From the IMG/VR virus record IMGVR_UViG_3300028920_000008, positions 1-50,071 of that record: a stretch of DNA of 50,071 bases. One strand, given 5' to 3'. The position numbers and the translations under genes are program-made. This document shows, one piece after another, positions 1-8,428 of this stretch. Position 1 is the first letter of the stretch, and every line of letters starts with the position of its first letter. Source of the DNA: a virus. The notes beneath the pieces are model-generated. The model ran no database searches, had not been told where the DNA came from, and saw nothing but the letters and a program-made list of their open reading frames with translations.

Positions 1-127
1 AACAAATTCTGAATCAGTCCACGCAGATCCACTCGTATCATATCGCCGCCATTTGGCGGTTGTCATCATGGAGTAAAGACCCTCTGCGATTGTGAAATCC
101 CAAAGGAATGCCATCGCGTCTTTCATA
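1..127. repeat. Terminal overlap, left copy (circular assembly)
   Basis: The first 127 bases are identical to 49945-50071. The repeat lies inside the capsid gene and keeps its reading frame, so it is the k-mer overlap left by an assembler closing a circle, not a biological terminal repeat. The unique genome is 49,944 bp. A circular map fits a circularly permuted, headful-packaged genome or a circular replicative form; the sequence does not tell these apart. Confidence 0.95.
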
Positions 128-927
128 TCCATGATGTAGTCTGCTCGAACATTGATGAAGCGTGAAAGCATCTGGATTAATTCTACTGTCAATCCAGCGT
201 GACGCAGATATTTCCATCCGTTCACGAGCCACTTGTCGTAGCTGATGGCGAATTCTGTCCCTGCACGACCTTCCGGCGTCGGAGCTGTTGCGGCTGCGAT
301 ATCGGAATTGTCAAGAGGAACCGATGTCTTGAGCGGATAGTAGAATGTCATCGAAGGCATCGGAACGATGTTCGCAAAGTTTTTGAACATCGCCTTTGCC
401 CCGGCTTTCTCAAGAAGCATGTTGACATACTCAGGAGCGATTACACCAGTGCTGTCACCGAATCCAGTGTCGATCCCGCGATGGTCAAGCAGAGCATCCC
501 CTTCACCGAGGATGTCGCTTCCTGTGGTATGCTCTGTCTGCGCGAGAGAGATCTTTCTTTCGATATCTTTGTCCCGCATGACCTGTGCTTCCGTCAATTC
601 GCCAGACGCAGGCTCCCACCTTGTCTTGACGTACTGAGCAATCGGATCTGCCCCAACGCCACGGTTTCCATCACCGCCAACGATGAATCTTCCGCGAACG
701 CTGTTTTTGAGCTTTCTCGTGCGTCCGCTCTTTGGATCTCGATGATACTCAATCTCATATCCACGAGCAAGGTCACGAGATGTTACGCCAAAGTGGGCTT
801 TTTCATAAAGCCTGTTCAGCGCAACAAACTTTTCTGTTGATGTCAGATCTGGATGATCCTCGCAGTACCGAAGAAACTTCTTCTGAAGTGCTACGAATTC
901 ATCCTTCGTCAGTTCTTCCCTGAACAT
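1..927 (-). CDS. Major capsid protein, N-terminal 309 codons (gene continues at 49944)
   Basis: Encodes the shell subunit of the head. The ATG at 927 sits behind a TAAGGAGGG ribosome binding site and the frame is open to base 1 with no stop. 927 nt is exactly 309 codons, and the frame continues without a break into 49944-49246, giving a 541-aa protein. I assign the HK97-type major capsid role from size, from position downstream of terminase, portal and protease, and from the sequence: a long polar N-terminal arm of about 150 residues, then a core with segments such as GVIAPEYVNMLLEKAG and FYYPLKTSVP that resemble the N-arm/E-loop region of capsid proteins. Residues before about 150 may be a delta domain removed by the protease encoded just upstream. 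That cleavage is inference. Confidence 0.8.
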   Translation of the reverse strand, partial: MFREELTKDEFVALQKKFLRYCEDHPDLTSTEKFVALNRLYEKAHFGVTSRDLARGYEIEYHRDPKSGRTRKLKNSVRGRFIVGGDGNRGVGADPIAQYVKTRWEPASGELTEAQVMRDKDIERKISLAQTEHTTGSDILGEGDALLDHRGIDTGFGDSTGVIAPEYVNMLLEKAGAKAMFKNFANIVPMPSMTFYYPLKTSVPLDNSDIAAATAPTPEGRAGTEFAISYDKWLVNGWKYLRHAGLTVELIQMLSRFINVRADYIMDMKDAMAFLWDFTIAEGLYSMMTTAKWRRYDTSGSAWTDSEFV

Positions 928-952
928 TTTCCCTCCTTAATAGGTAAGATTG

Positions 953-2392
953 TTAAATTTCGGTTTTCACGGTTGTCGGGTCGATCTCCTCGATGGAAGC
1001 GCCATATCCCTCTTTCTTGGAGTTGGCTACCTTTTTTACATCTTCTTTCGAGAACATGCCAGATACGCCACCAAGTCCGTTCGAGAATTTTTGCGCCGCC
1101 TGACAAAGACCGAGAATCTCATCTTCTGATTCCTCGCCCGTCAAGTTGTTTTTGACCATGAACATTTGATCTTTTGTGAGTTCGATCTTGTTCTTTTTTG
1201 CGATCTGCGAAACATCCTCGATTGCACGATCGATCGCTTCTCTGCGCTCCGTGACCTTCGAGTTGACGATTTTCGCAACCTTCTCGCTTGAGCTTACATC
1301 TTCATCTTTGATGTTCTCAAGAGAGGCAAGGATAAAATCCTTGTTACGAGAAAGATCTTCCTTCTGCCTGTCAAGAGAAAGCTGGAGATGCGAATCAACA
1401 GCTTCCTTAAATTTCGGGATTGACAGGAAGTCAGAAAGAGCAATTTTCTCTTTCCCCTCCAGCTCTTGCAGGATTTCGGAGATAGTCAACTTCTTTCCTC
1501 CTTCTTTGCTAAGAATTGTTATTGGTTCATCTCCATCGATGTCTTGCTGAGAGTTTACAACCTGGACTGCACGACTACCTTGAATAGCTCCCTCATCAAC
1601 ATAGTCAAGTGATGTTGGATTCCATTTGAACAAAAGGATCCTAGCGCCATCTTCCTTGTGCCATCTGTCCTCTTCAACTGATTCATATTCAACTGGATCT
1701 CCAAACATAGAGACTTCGTAGCTGTCAAGATATCCTTGCGCAGACGCTATTGCAAGATTCTCTCTGAATTCTCCTGCCTCGCCATGAGGATAGATATAGG
1801 TATACGCAGCAGGATTTCCCTGCTCATCTACGTATGATCCTATTGTATTTCCAACTCTCTTGTGATATGAGTCGAAATAATTCCTGTGCCCTAACCTTAC
1901 TGCGAGATTTGAGAATTCATCAATCATTGCTACCGTTTTGTCGCGATAGTATTTGATGCCATTTGCTACAACAAAATCTTTTCCATTGAAGTCCATAGCA
2001 ACAACACGAGCAACAAAAGGCTTCTCTGATCCGTGGCGATTCTCTATTTCGAGAATTTTATCATACGCACCAGAGCCAAACAAATCTTTTATTTCAGACT
2101 TGCTTTCTTCTGAATTACTAACCTTATCGACTCTAGCCGAAAGGCAAACATGATTCATAAAAACTTTTCCATTATCTAGCATTCTGTAATATATTTTATT
2201 AAGCTTTCTGTTTTTTACCCATTTCCTTGCGGATTCATCTGTCCAACCTCCGTCGCCAGAAAAAACAAACCTTACAATCCGCGACGTTCCAGATTCAAAA
2301 TCAGCAGACACGCCCTTGTCGTTGTCTATGGCCTCCCTTACAATTGGCCCATTGTATAGATCGTCAAGGCTTATAACAACAGAATTCTTCAT
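953..2392 (-). CDS. Prohead protease with C-terminal scaffold-like region
   Basis: 479 aa between portal and capsid genes, the standard place for the head maturation protease. The N-terminal half has features expected of a prohead serine protease: His169 in RLGHRN and Ser228 in YEVSMFG, separated by a beta-rich stretch with QGNPAAYTYIYP. From about residue 295 the protein becomes highly charged and helical (KEKIALSDF, SLDRQKEDLSRNKDF, KVAKIVNSKVTERREAID), as in scaffolding domains. The likely role is to guide capsid assembly, then to cleave the scaffold and capsid arm. The start ATG at 2392 follows GGAGTAAAG. The third catalytic residue is not assigned, and the protease-scaffold fusion is inference from these two regions. 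Confidence 0.6.
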   Translation of the reverse strand: MKNSVVISLDDLYNGPIVREAIDNDKGVSADFESGTSRIVRFVFSGDGGWTDESARKWVKNRKLNKIYYRMLDNGKVFMNHVCLSARVDKVSNSEESKSEIKDLFGSGAYDKILEIENRHGSEKPFVARVVAMDFNGKDFVVANGIKYYRDKTVAMIDEFSNLAVRLGHRNYFDSYHKRVGNTIGSYVDEQGNPAAYTYIYPHGEAGEFRENLAIASAQGYLDSYEVSMFGDPVEYESVEEDRWHKEDGARILLFKWNPTSLDYVDEGAIQGSRAVQVVNSQQDIDGDEPITILSKEGGKKLTISEILQELEGKEKIALSDFLSIPKFKEAVDSHLQLSLDRQKEDLSRNKDFILASLENIKDEDVSSSEKVAKIVNSKVTERREAIDRAIEDVSQIAKKNKIELTKDQMFMVKNNLTGEESEDEILGLCQAAQKFSNGLGGVSGMFSKEDVKKVANSKKEGYGASIEEIDPTTVKTEI

Positions 2393-2394
2393 CT

Positions 2395-3858
2395 TTACTC
2401 CTCTTCGCCCTTCCTATCATCGGTTCCAGCATCCCCAGGCGTAAGCTTCTCTCTTTGATCTTCTATGTCAGCTTGATCGCCCTGCGTTCCTGATTGTGGG
2501 TTTTTCATACCAGAAGCCCTTGATAGAATTTTGACAGCATCAGGATATTTGTCCGCCAATTCTTGAATTGAATTAAGATCCTTGTCTAGTTTTGAAAGCT
2601 CTTCTTCCCATCCAATTTCTGGATTGTTTTCTTCGTGGAATGTGCTTGGAGATTTTGTTAGTGCCTGAATTTCGCCAAGCCCCCTCTTTGATCTTTTGCT
2701 TTGATCCTCAAAAGACACTGGAAGGGTGGTAATCCTATAGTCATCGCCAGTAAACTTGCCAGCAAGAAGAAGCTCTCTATTTATTAACGGCCTTAATATT
2801 TCATGATTTTCTTTTTTTATGATAGACTGTATAGCTCTTTTAAGCACTACTTCTTTTCTAAATAATTCTTCTCCCCCGCTTCCGTTGTTTATCATTCCGC
2901 TAAGTAGGTCTATTGGATAGTCTATCGCAATCGATAGAACCGACATAACCATCATAATATCTTCAACAGAACTCATTACTGTTTTTGTCCCACCAAACTC
3001 GTCTATCTCGTGTTTTCCATCTATGAACAAATCTGTTGTGTTTGATCTTAGCTGTTGACCAACATTCCTCATGTATTGACTGATCAGCGCGGGGTCTGTT
3101 CCAGAGTTTGATTTCCTTCCAACATAATGAACCCGAAGCTTCTGTGCCGCAAGATGTCTCATTATTGCAGAATCTTCAAGTAACATCATCGCCATGTTGA
3201 ATATCTTTATTCCGCTCGCCCACATCGACCAGCCATACCTGAAGAATCTTCCCTTGTACGGATCGTTCCTTCCGTGAATAATCTTCGCCCATCCAAACCA
3301 CGAAATAACATCATCAAACAATCCATTTGATATGTCTTGAACCTGAGCAAAAGATCTGGAGAATGGTGGTGAAAACCTGTCGAGATCGTCTGTGTTCCTG
3401 AGCATTGTTTCTGTTGGCATTGGTATTACATTTGATATGTATGCAACCCTGCCAGGACTGATCGACTCAACAAATTCGAGTTGCCCCCAAAAATCTCCGT
3501 CGCGCAACATCATATAGAGGAATTCTTTCCTCTTTTCTTGATACTCTGTCCTTTTTAGCAGATCGTGTATTATTTTTTTCTTTCTGCTTGGTGCGTCGAT
3601 TTTGACTTCATTTGCTGTTGCATCTTCGCATAGCTTTTCAAGTGCCTTGTCAGCGATGGCACCTTCTCTGCCCATGTCTCGCAAGTCGGAAATCATTTTT
3701 TTTCTGTCAACCTGGCCGACAGTATTGGCTATCTTGTCAAAGCCTTGCATGAGAATTTCTTGGGAAGATCCAAACCCTCTTGCGCTATACTTTTCTACCG
3801 GCCTCTCATCTGTAGCGGTTGGCCTTAGCATTTCTGTGATTCTTTGGACGATGCTCAT
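2395..3858 (-). CDS. Portal protein
   Basis: 487 aa, directly downstream of the large terminase with an ATGA overlap (portal ATG overlaps terminase stop). Portal subunits form the dodecameric ring at one head vertex through which DNA is packaged and ejected. Recognisable features are the early helical segment ALEKLCEDATANE, the wing-like stretch FLYMMLRDGDFWGQLEFVES, and a long helical middle followed by an acidic, disordered tail after about residue 420 that ends in GEEE. Length and position fit the portal family. Confidence is good on context and moderate on sequence alone. Confidence 0.75.
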   Translation of the reverse strand: MSIVQRITEMLRPTATDERPVEKYSARGFGSSQEILMQGFDKIANTVGQVDRKKMISDLRDMGREGAIADKALEKLCEDATANEVKIDAPSRKKKIIHDLLKRTEYQEKRKEFLYMMLRDGDFWGQLEFVESISPGRVAYISNVIPMPTETMLRNTDDLDRFSPPFSRSFAQVQDISNGLFDDVISWFGWAKIIHGRNDPYKGRFFRYGWSMWASGIKIFNMAMMLLEDSAIMRHLAAQKLRVHYVGRKSNSGTDPALISQYMRNVGQQLRSNTTDLFIDGKHEIDEFGGTKTVMSSVEDIMMVMSVLSIAIDYPIDLLSGMINNGSGGEELFRKEVVLKRAIQSIIKKENHEILRPLINRELLLAGKFTGDDYRITTLPVSFEDQSKRSKRGLGEIQALTKSPSTFHEENNPEIGWEEELSKLDKDLNSIQELADKYPDAVKILSRASGMKNPQSGTQGDQADIEDQREKLTPGDAGTDDRKGEEE

Positions 3859-5585
3859 TTTCTTATGATTCCCAATCTTTTAGCAGACTGATTTACTAAC
3901 GATTGATATTGCGAAATCGAGAAAGAAGTTATTATTCCGCCAGAAAAAGAACCAGTATCAGCAATTGGTATCGAGTCAAGACCATAGTCCTCTATAATTT
4001 GCTGATACGCAAACGATAGGCAGTCCATCAAGTCGCTTGTATATCCCTGCCCCCACTTCCCTTTGTGGTCAAGTCTTGGCACATTCTGGCCTGATTCTGA
4101 TGGATCTTTTGGAATGTAACATCTTCTTTCGTCCTCAAATGCTGATGATTCTGGTTGTTTGTATGTGCCGTGAACCATGTCAACTTTTGCGAGAGACATC
4201 GATCTTAATATCTTTGCTGTTTCGTTGCTTCCTGGGATCACTTCCCCAAACTCACCGCGGAGTACAGATATATATCCGCTATTGCCACAACATATAATCT
4301 TTGCTCGTTGAAAAACTGCCTTGATTTTTTTGACTCTATCAAGGAATGTATCCTCTAAGTCCATCAGATACTTTCCGTGAGATATTGCCCTTATGTGTTC
4401 TCTGTTTCTTGACACTTGAAGCAGAAGATATGCAGAAAAATCTCCTTCTTCTAGTTGTTTGAACCTATTTGGATCTAGTGCAAGATAAAAGTTTCCGTCG
4501 TGTGTTACGCCATCTTCTGCTAATTGCTTGATTTCCTCATAGTCGAGCCAGTCAATCGAGTCGTCTATTGACTTTGCCCATACCGGCCACGGGAAGAAAA
4601 GACCTTCTTCTGATTGGAATTGCCCTCTAACCTCTCTGTTATATATAGGGGCGGCACCCGCTCTTTGTAGCCTCTCCCTAAAGTCGAGCAGTATATCAAG
4701 GTTGGTAAACTTGTTGTGGTAAGAAGCAAAGTTGTATTTCATCACAGAGTCTCCTGGGTTCTGATACATCTCGTATATCTCGCCAGATTTGCCCCACGGA
4801 GTAGAAGTGATAAATATGCCGCTAAAGCAATTCCCAACCTGAAGTGATGGCCTCATAACCTCATTGATTATACTTGGCGCTCTTGTAAAGCACGCCTCAT
4901 CAAAAAGATAGACAATTGTGCATCTAACATCATCACCATATCTGTTCTTTATTACATCTGCGTGAAAACCGCGAGTTGTTCTTCCGTCAACACCAGCGGT
5001 TCTAATGAATATCTCAGATCCATTTATGAATTTTATATATGTTTTTGTATCTTCGGAAACAAAAGAATACAGCGTTTCATTTGACTCAAGCGCCTGATGT
5101 ATTGAATTTCTCAGAAGAAGCGCTGTATCCTTTGTGTTTCCTACTACAATTACTTTTGTCGGAACGGGCCTGTCGCACTTAAACATCAAAGCCCTAATGT
5201 AAGGCTCTATTGTCGCCTCCATTATCGCTTTCTGCGTGTTCATTATCGCTGACTTTCCAGTTCCACGGCCTGTAATCATCAGCGTAATTGGCTTTTTGCC
5301 CATAAGCGAATTTGATATCACAGCCGACTGATACGGCGTTCCGACAAAAAACGGGCACCCGTTTTTATAATCAAGCTTAGATACATTTGGGCAATCCTTC
5401 TTCATATCACCGGCAGGGCATTTTTCTGATGCGTAATATGCACAGTCCTCGTTTGCGCAATACGCAAGAGGCTTTTTCATGCCAAACGCATCAGCGAATA
5501 TACGCGGATTGTGAAGTTTCACAATATCGCTTATAGCTTCCCTGTCGTTAAATATGAATCCGGATTTAGCCAAACAGCTTTCCAA
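3855..5585 (-). CDS. Terminase large subunit (ATPase-nuclease)
   Basis: 576 aa. The packaging motor: the ATPase pumps DNA into the head through the portal and the RNase H-fold nuclease cuts the concatemer. Walker A is GRGTGKS (residues 106-112), Walker B is TIVYLFDE (223-230), and the coupling motif is TSTPWG (260-265). In the nuclease domain, LALDPNR (D371), GDFSA (D382) and SDLMDCLSFA (D518/D521) are visible. The segment that usually carries a D-x-x-G-x-G acidic residue reads CCGNSGY instead. Residues 43-77 hold five cysteines (C43, C48, C56, C65, C77), an unusual N-terminal metal-binding-like insertion. The start is a TTG (5585, or 5573) with no strong ribosome binding site, overlapping the previous gene by 20 bp, which suggests translational coupling. 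Confidence 0.9.
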   Translation of the reverse strand: MESCLAKSGFIFNDREAISDIVKLHNPRIFADAFGMKKPLAYCANEDCAYYASEKCPAGDMKKDCPNVSKLDYKNGCPFFVGTPYQSAVISNSLMGKKPITLMITGRGTGKSAIMNTQKAIMEATIEPYIRALMFKCDRPVPTKVIVVGNTKDTALLLRNSIHQALESNETLYSFVSEDTKTYIKFINGSEIFIRTAGVDGRTTRGFHADVIKNRYGDDVRCTIVYLFDEACFTRAPSIINEVMRPSLQVGNCFSGIFITSTPWGKSGEIYEMYQNPGDSVMKYNFASYHNKFTNLDILLDFRERLQRAGAAPIYNREVRGQFQSEEGLFFPWPVWAKSIDDSIDWLDYEEIKQLAEDGVTHDGNFYLALDPNRFKQLEEGDFSAYLLLQVSRNREHIRAISHGKYLMDLEDTFLDRVKKIKAVFQRAKIICCGNSGYISVLRGEFGEVIPGSNETAKILRSMSLAKVDMVHGTYKQPESSAFEDERRCYIPKDPSESGQNVPRLDHKGKWGQGYTSDLMDCLSFAYQQIIEDYGLDSIPIADTGSFSGGIITSFSISQYQSLVNQSAKRLGIIRK

Positions 5586-5817
5586 TCAGCTTGTGCCCAA
5601 TAGATGCTACTGTTGCGCCGGCAAAGCCAGCGACCATCATCATAGGATCGTCTGCTGCGCCACCTGCAACAATGCCGGTTGTGCCCCAAGTTGCATTTGT
5701 TTGTGTCGGAATCGTGTCATTGGGAATACTTGTCCTGTGCTTGATGATTGCACCTTGAACAGCAGACCCGGCAAGCGAAATTCCGAACATCAGCATTGGT
5801 TTGAGATATTCTTCCAT
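5566..5817 (-). CDS. Small membrane-like protein upstream of terminase
   Basis: 83 aa from the ATG at 5817, chosen because TAGGAGG lies 3-9 bases upstream; a longer reading to 5925 lacks such a site. Two hydrophobic glycine/alanine-rich stretches (MLMFGISLAGSAVQGAII and MMMVAGFAGATVASIGHKL) flank a short polar linker, so a two-helix membrane or lipid-associated protein is likely. It could be a holin, since a peptidase gene lies upstream in the same operon, or a small virion membrane component. It overlaps the terminase start. Not recognised by family. Confidence 0.6.
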   Translation of the reverse strand: MEEYLKPMLMFGISLAGSAVQGAIIKHRTSIPNDTIPTQTNATWGTTGIVAGGAADDPMMMVAGFAGATVASIGHKLIGKLFG

Positions 5818-5824
5818 AATCCTC

Positions 5825-6259
5825 CTATTCAGAAAGAAGTGCAATCCTTCCGCGTATCCATCCTGCGTTTTGGTCTGAAGCTGGAGACATTGTAATTTTA
5901 ATCTGATCGAACAACAGCTTTCCAAAATTCGACGTGTCTGTCGGCGTAATCAGATATGTTTTGCCACCAGTTCCGATTCCGGCTTGAACGGTGTGTGGAA
6001 GTGTTTTTTCAAGGCCGTCAGAATAATCAATGAGGGTCAGGGCGACTGTGTTTGTTGGGTCAGATACAGTGCCTATCACTGATAAAACTTGAAAGTTTCC
6101 AGATCCAGCATCTATGTCCCACTTTAGGGACAAAACCGCTTTTGTTGGTAGTACCAATCCGGACTTAACACAGTTGAAAGAATATTTTTTCTCTTTTGCG
6201 GCCTTGTCTACGGACAGATCATCCCACGAAAAAAAATCATCCTGGGAAATTAGGTACAT
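5825..6259 (-). CDS. Unknown structural-type protein
   Basis: 144 aa, ATG at 6259. The sequence is beta-rich, with alternating hydrophobic residues and Gly/Thr turns (GSGNFQVLSVIGTVSDPTNTVALTLIDY, shown in part), no charged helices and no membrane segment, as in small head-decoration or tail-adaptor proteins. It ends 8 bases before the next small gene. Its place in the late operon supports a virion role, but I do not recognise the family. Confidence 0.5.
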   Translation of the reverse strand: MYLISQDDFFSWDDLSVDKAAKEKKYSFNCVKSGLVLPTKAVLSLKWDIDAGSGNFQVLSVIGTVSDPTNTVALTLIDYSDGLEKTLPHTVQAGIGTGGKTYLITPTDTSNFGKLLFDQIKITMSPASDQNAGWIRGRIALLSE

Positions 6260-6276
6260 AATCTGCTTCCTTCTGT

Positions 6277-6510
6277 TTACGGAACGACCGGGGGATTAAC
6301 CCTGTCATCTCCAAACCTGTCGGCAAGCTGAGAAAGAATATGAGAGACTGCGGCGTCCCAATCTTCTCTCAATTCATTTGATGCTGCCGGCGCAGCAAGG
6401 AGCGCACTCGTGAGATTTGCGAAATCATCACTTCCAACGCCATCCTTGAGGCCAACGAGAAGGTCGTAAATCTTATCGGCAAGATTTTTAACTTCCTCTT
6501 TGCTATACAT
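6277..6510 (-). CDS. Unknown small helical protein
   Basis: 77 aa from the ATG at 6510. This start is chosen because GGAGGATAGT immediately precedes it and because the stop of the upstream small gene overlaps that ribosome binding site. Mostly helical and amphipathic (EEVKNLADKIYDLLVGLKDG, then an alanine-rich stretch and a Pro-rich end). Unknown function; probably a minor virion or assembly protein. Confidence 0.55.
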   Translation of the reverse strand: MYSKEEVKNLADKIYDLLVGLKDGVGSDDFANLTSALLAAPAASNELREDWDAAVSHILSQLADRFGDDRVNPPVVP

Positions 6511-6511
6511 A

Positions 6512-6682
6512 CTATCCTCCTTCGGTTTCGGTACTTTTTGCACACTCTGAAAAATGCCTTTTAGATACTCTTGCTGGCACCTTTCTTCCATTATGATCTT
6601 TCGACCATTTCTCGTTCTTCCGCTTCACACATCCCAACAGGGCTTTTCTTTTCTCAGGTGAAAGCCTATCTGGATTTGGCAT
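6512..6682 (-). CDS. Small basic protein (56 aa)
   Basis: A 57-codon frame from the ATG at 6682 to the TAG at 6512. It begins MPNPDRLSPEKRKALLGC and is strongly basic (KRKNEKWSKDHNGRK). It fits exactly between two neighbours: the upstream gene stops 5 bases before its ATG, and its own last codons (GGA GGA TAG) form the ribosome binding site of the next gene. Such tight packing supports a real, translationally coupled gene. Function unknown; a nucleic-acid-binding or capsid-interior role would fit the charge. Confidence 0.6.
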   Translation of the reverse strand: MPNPDRLSPEKRKALLGCVKRKNEKWSKDHNGRKVPARVSKRHFSECAKSTETEGG

Positions 6683-6686
6683 TTAG

Positions 6687-6887
6687 CTACTCACTTGTAG
6701 TTTGGCCCTTAATAAGGCTTATCACTTCCATAAACTCACTGGAGGGGAGAGAGCCAATCGGATTGTCTGCTTGGTATTGTGTTTCGTTTGCATAGATAGT
6801 GACATTGTTATCTACGCGGTTCAGTTTGAAAACTCTCCCTCCGCTTGTCTTCATAACGATTACATTTTCGAGAATTATAGCTGCCAT
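6687..6887 (-). CDS. Unknown small protein
   Basis: 66 aa, ATG at 6887, two bases downstream of the peptidase stop. The N-terminal half is a predicted beta-hairpin (MAAIILENVIVMKTSGG, RVFKLNRVDNNVTIYAN) and the C-terminal half a short helix. No family recognised. Confidence 0.5.
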   Translation of the reverse strand: MAAIILENVIVMKTSGGRVFKLNRVDNNVTIYANETQYQADNPIGSLPSSEFMEVISLIKGQTTSE

Positions 6888-6889
6888 AT

Positions 6890-7348
6890 CTACTCCTCAA
6901 GAAATGGATCTACAAAAGCAACAATTCTTGGCCTTGTCATAAACGGCCTTATTTTGATATATGCGTTTTGATTTATAGCATCTTGCGTAGTTTTTGTCCT
7001 TGACCCTCCGCCAGATGCTCCAATAGAAAGCTCGTCGTTTATGCAGTATTCGATGTGAATTACTGCTCCAGCTTGATTTGCCCAAAAAACAAGACATCCT
7101 TCTCTTGGCTCTTGCATCGAAAGATCTTTGAATCTCTCGTACAACCCACTTGCAGTCCAATCGCCTTTTCGCGGAAGAATTCCCACGCTTTTTAGTATCT
7201 CTATGCAAAAACCAGAGCAATCAAAACCAGATGGATCGTCCCCTCCCCACAGATATGGCACGCCAAGAAATGACATAGCAACGCTTGTTGCAATTTTTCT
7301 TCTATCCCATTGTTGCATCGTCTGAACCGTTTGTTTCGATGTGTCCAA
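6890..7348 (-). CDS. NlpC/P60-type peptidase (endolysin or tail hydrolase)
   Basis: 152 aa. The family uses a papain-like Cys-His pair to cut peptide stems of peptidoglycan. Visible motifs are SFLGVPYLWGGDDPSGFDCS with catalytic Cys44, and AGAVIHIEYC with His98. It follows a membrane-anchored coiled-coil gene, so a lysis cassette is plausible; release from the tail tip as a wall-opening hydrolase is the alternative. The start is uncertain: a TTG at 7348 overlaps the upstream gene by 47 bp, while ATG 7315 (MQQWDRRK) also keeps the whole domain. No signal peptide is seen, so an endolysin would need a separate holin. Confidence 0.75.
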   Translation of the reverse strand: MDTSKQTVQTMQQWDRRKIATSVAMSFLGVPYLWGGDDPSGFDCSGFCIEILKSVGILPRKGDWTASGLYERFKDLSMQEPREGCLVFWANQAGAVIHIEYCINDELSIGASGGGSRTKTTQDAINQNAYIKIRPFMTRPRIVAFVDPFLEE

Positions 7349-7727
7349 GAATTCTTTCGAAAACTTCTGTTTGCCTTTTTAAGACATCTTGTACTAGCGT
7401 TTCGTTCAGCCCAACAAGCCTTTCAAGCGTACATACTTGAGACTCTACTGTTATTTTGACTTCTCTTATCTCTCCGATTATGCTTTTTACATCAGAGTCA
7501 AATCTTTCTGTGTTTTCATCGTGATTGTAGATCTCTCTTTTTAGGTCAACTGTTTTTTCTGATAGATTGTTTAATGCTCCGCAAATATCTTGCGAACACT
7601 CTTTAAGTGCGCTCACATATGATGGGAGCCACTTCTGTACCGCCCATTTAAATAAGCTCATCCCAGAGATGACTATTACCCCCAAAATGCCAAGTGCCCC
7701 AAGTTGTATAGCATCAGGTATCGTCAA
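7302..7727 (-). CDS. Membrane-anchored coiled-coil protein (holin- or spanin-like)
   Basis: 141 aa, TTG start at 7727 behind GAAAGG. One N-terminal transmembrane segment (about residues 7-30, QLGALGILGVIVISGMSLF) is followed by a long heptad-rich helix with many charged residues (about 40-130). This layout is typical of inner-membrane spanins and of some haemolysin-like holins encoded next to endolysins. The neighbouring NlpC/P60 gene overlaps its 3' end. The assignment to lysis is inferred from topology and context only. Confidence 0.55.
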   Translation of the reverse strand: MTIPDAIQLGALGILGVIVISGMSLFKWAVQKWLPSYVSALKECSQDICGALNNLSEKTVDLKREIYNHDENTERFDSDVKSIIGEIREVKITVESQVCTLERLVGLNETLVQDVLKRQTEVFERILGHIETNGSDDATMG

Positions 7728-7797
7728 GACTGGCCCTTTCTCGATATCCCAACATCACAATTAACTGTATTCCCCAATCGCTGCGCTTAGTGATGTA

Positions 7798-8199
7798 CTA
7801 CAGATCTCCAAATCTTCCTGGCATCTTATTGGTTACGTCAAAAAACCAAACTTCTTCGTGATGGAATTTTTTACCATCCGACCTCTCAAACTCAATTCTG
7901 ACATACCACTTGCCAGCTTTGTTGATCTCATCTGAACCAAAAACATAATGATATACACCGTTACCATCAGAAGTAAGATTCGCATAGATATCATCTTTTG
8001 TGTGGTCATCAACATCTTGATTGTTCGACTCGTGCCTTGCGCAAAACTTGATTGCCGTATAGTTTGTCGGGTCGAGTTCAACATCAACAAGCCTTTTGTG
8101 CGTAGAGTCATATTCCTTGTCGGTGAACACAAAATACGGATATGGATATCTGTCTCCTATCGCGTACGTTCCAAGATCTTGATAGCTATTACGCTTCAT
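7798..8199 (-). CDS. Baseplate/BppU N-domain-like or Ig-like structural protein
   Basis: 133 aa from the ATG at 8199; a TTG three codons upstream at 8208 is also possible. The sequence reads as a single beta-sandwich: YPYPYFVFTDKEYD, VDVELDPTNYTAIKFCAR, GVYHYVFG, WYVRIEFERSDGKKFHHEEV. The order of strands resembles the N-terminal domain found in baseplate upper proteins (BppU). It lies in a run of small late genes and overlaps the preceding gene by about 11 bp. The family link is a resemblance only. Confidence 0.4.
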   Translation of the reverse strand: MKRNSYQDLGTYAIGDRYPYPYFVFTDKEYDSTHKRLVDVELDPTNYTAIKFCARHESNNQDVDDHTKDDIYANLTSDGNGVYHYVFGSDEINKAGKWYVRIEFERSDGKKFHHEEVWFFDVTNKMPGRFGDL

Positions 8200-8428
8200 C
8201 AAGCTCAACTTTCTTTATATGTCCTTGAACGATCGCATATGACTCATACAACCCAACCCTCGCGCTAACCGCCTTGCCATCAACGGACGAAAAAACAGGC
8301 TTACAGCCGACATTGGCCATCACTGTCTTACCGTCAATCTCCGCAAAAACCTTCTTTTTTACGCCTCCACCAAGCGTGTATCTTATTAAGCCTTGCACGG
8401 CTGTTATAAGTATTGATGCTGTTGCCAT
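8189..8428 (-). CDS. Unknown small protein with two repeated beta-hairpins
   Basis: 79 aa, ATG at 8428 overlapping the stop of the upstream gene (TAATG). After a hydrophobic N-terminal segment (SILITAVQGLIRYTLGGG) come two similar units, FAEIDGKTVMANVG and FSSVDGKAVSARVG, that suggest an internal duplication. Possibly a small virion protein; function unknown. Confidence 0.5.
   Translation of the reverse strand: MATASILITAVQGLIRYTLGGGVKKKVFAEIDGKTVMANVGCKPVFSSVDGKAVSARVGLYESYAIVQGHIKKVELDEA

Noticed and set aside
199-840. 213-aa plus-strand frame antisense to the capsid gene
   Set aside because: It lies opposite a well-supported gene with a strong ribosome binding site, and has the shadow codon pattern of the opposite strand.
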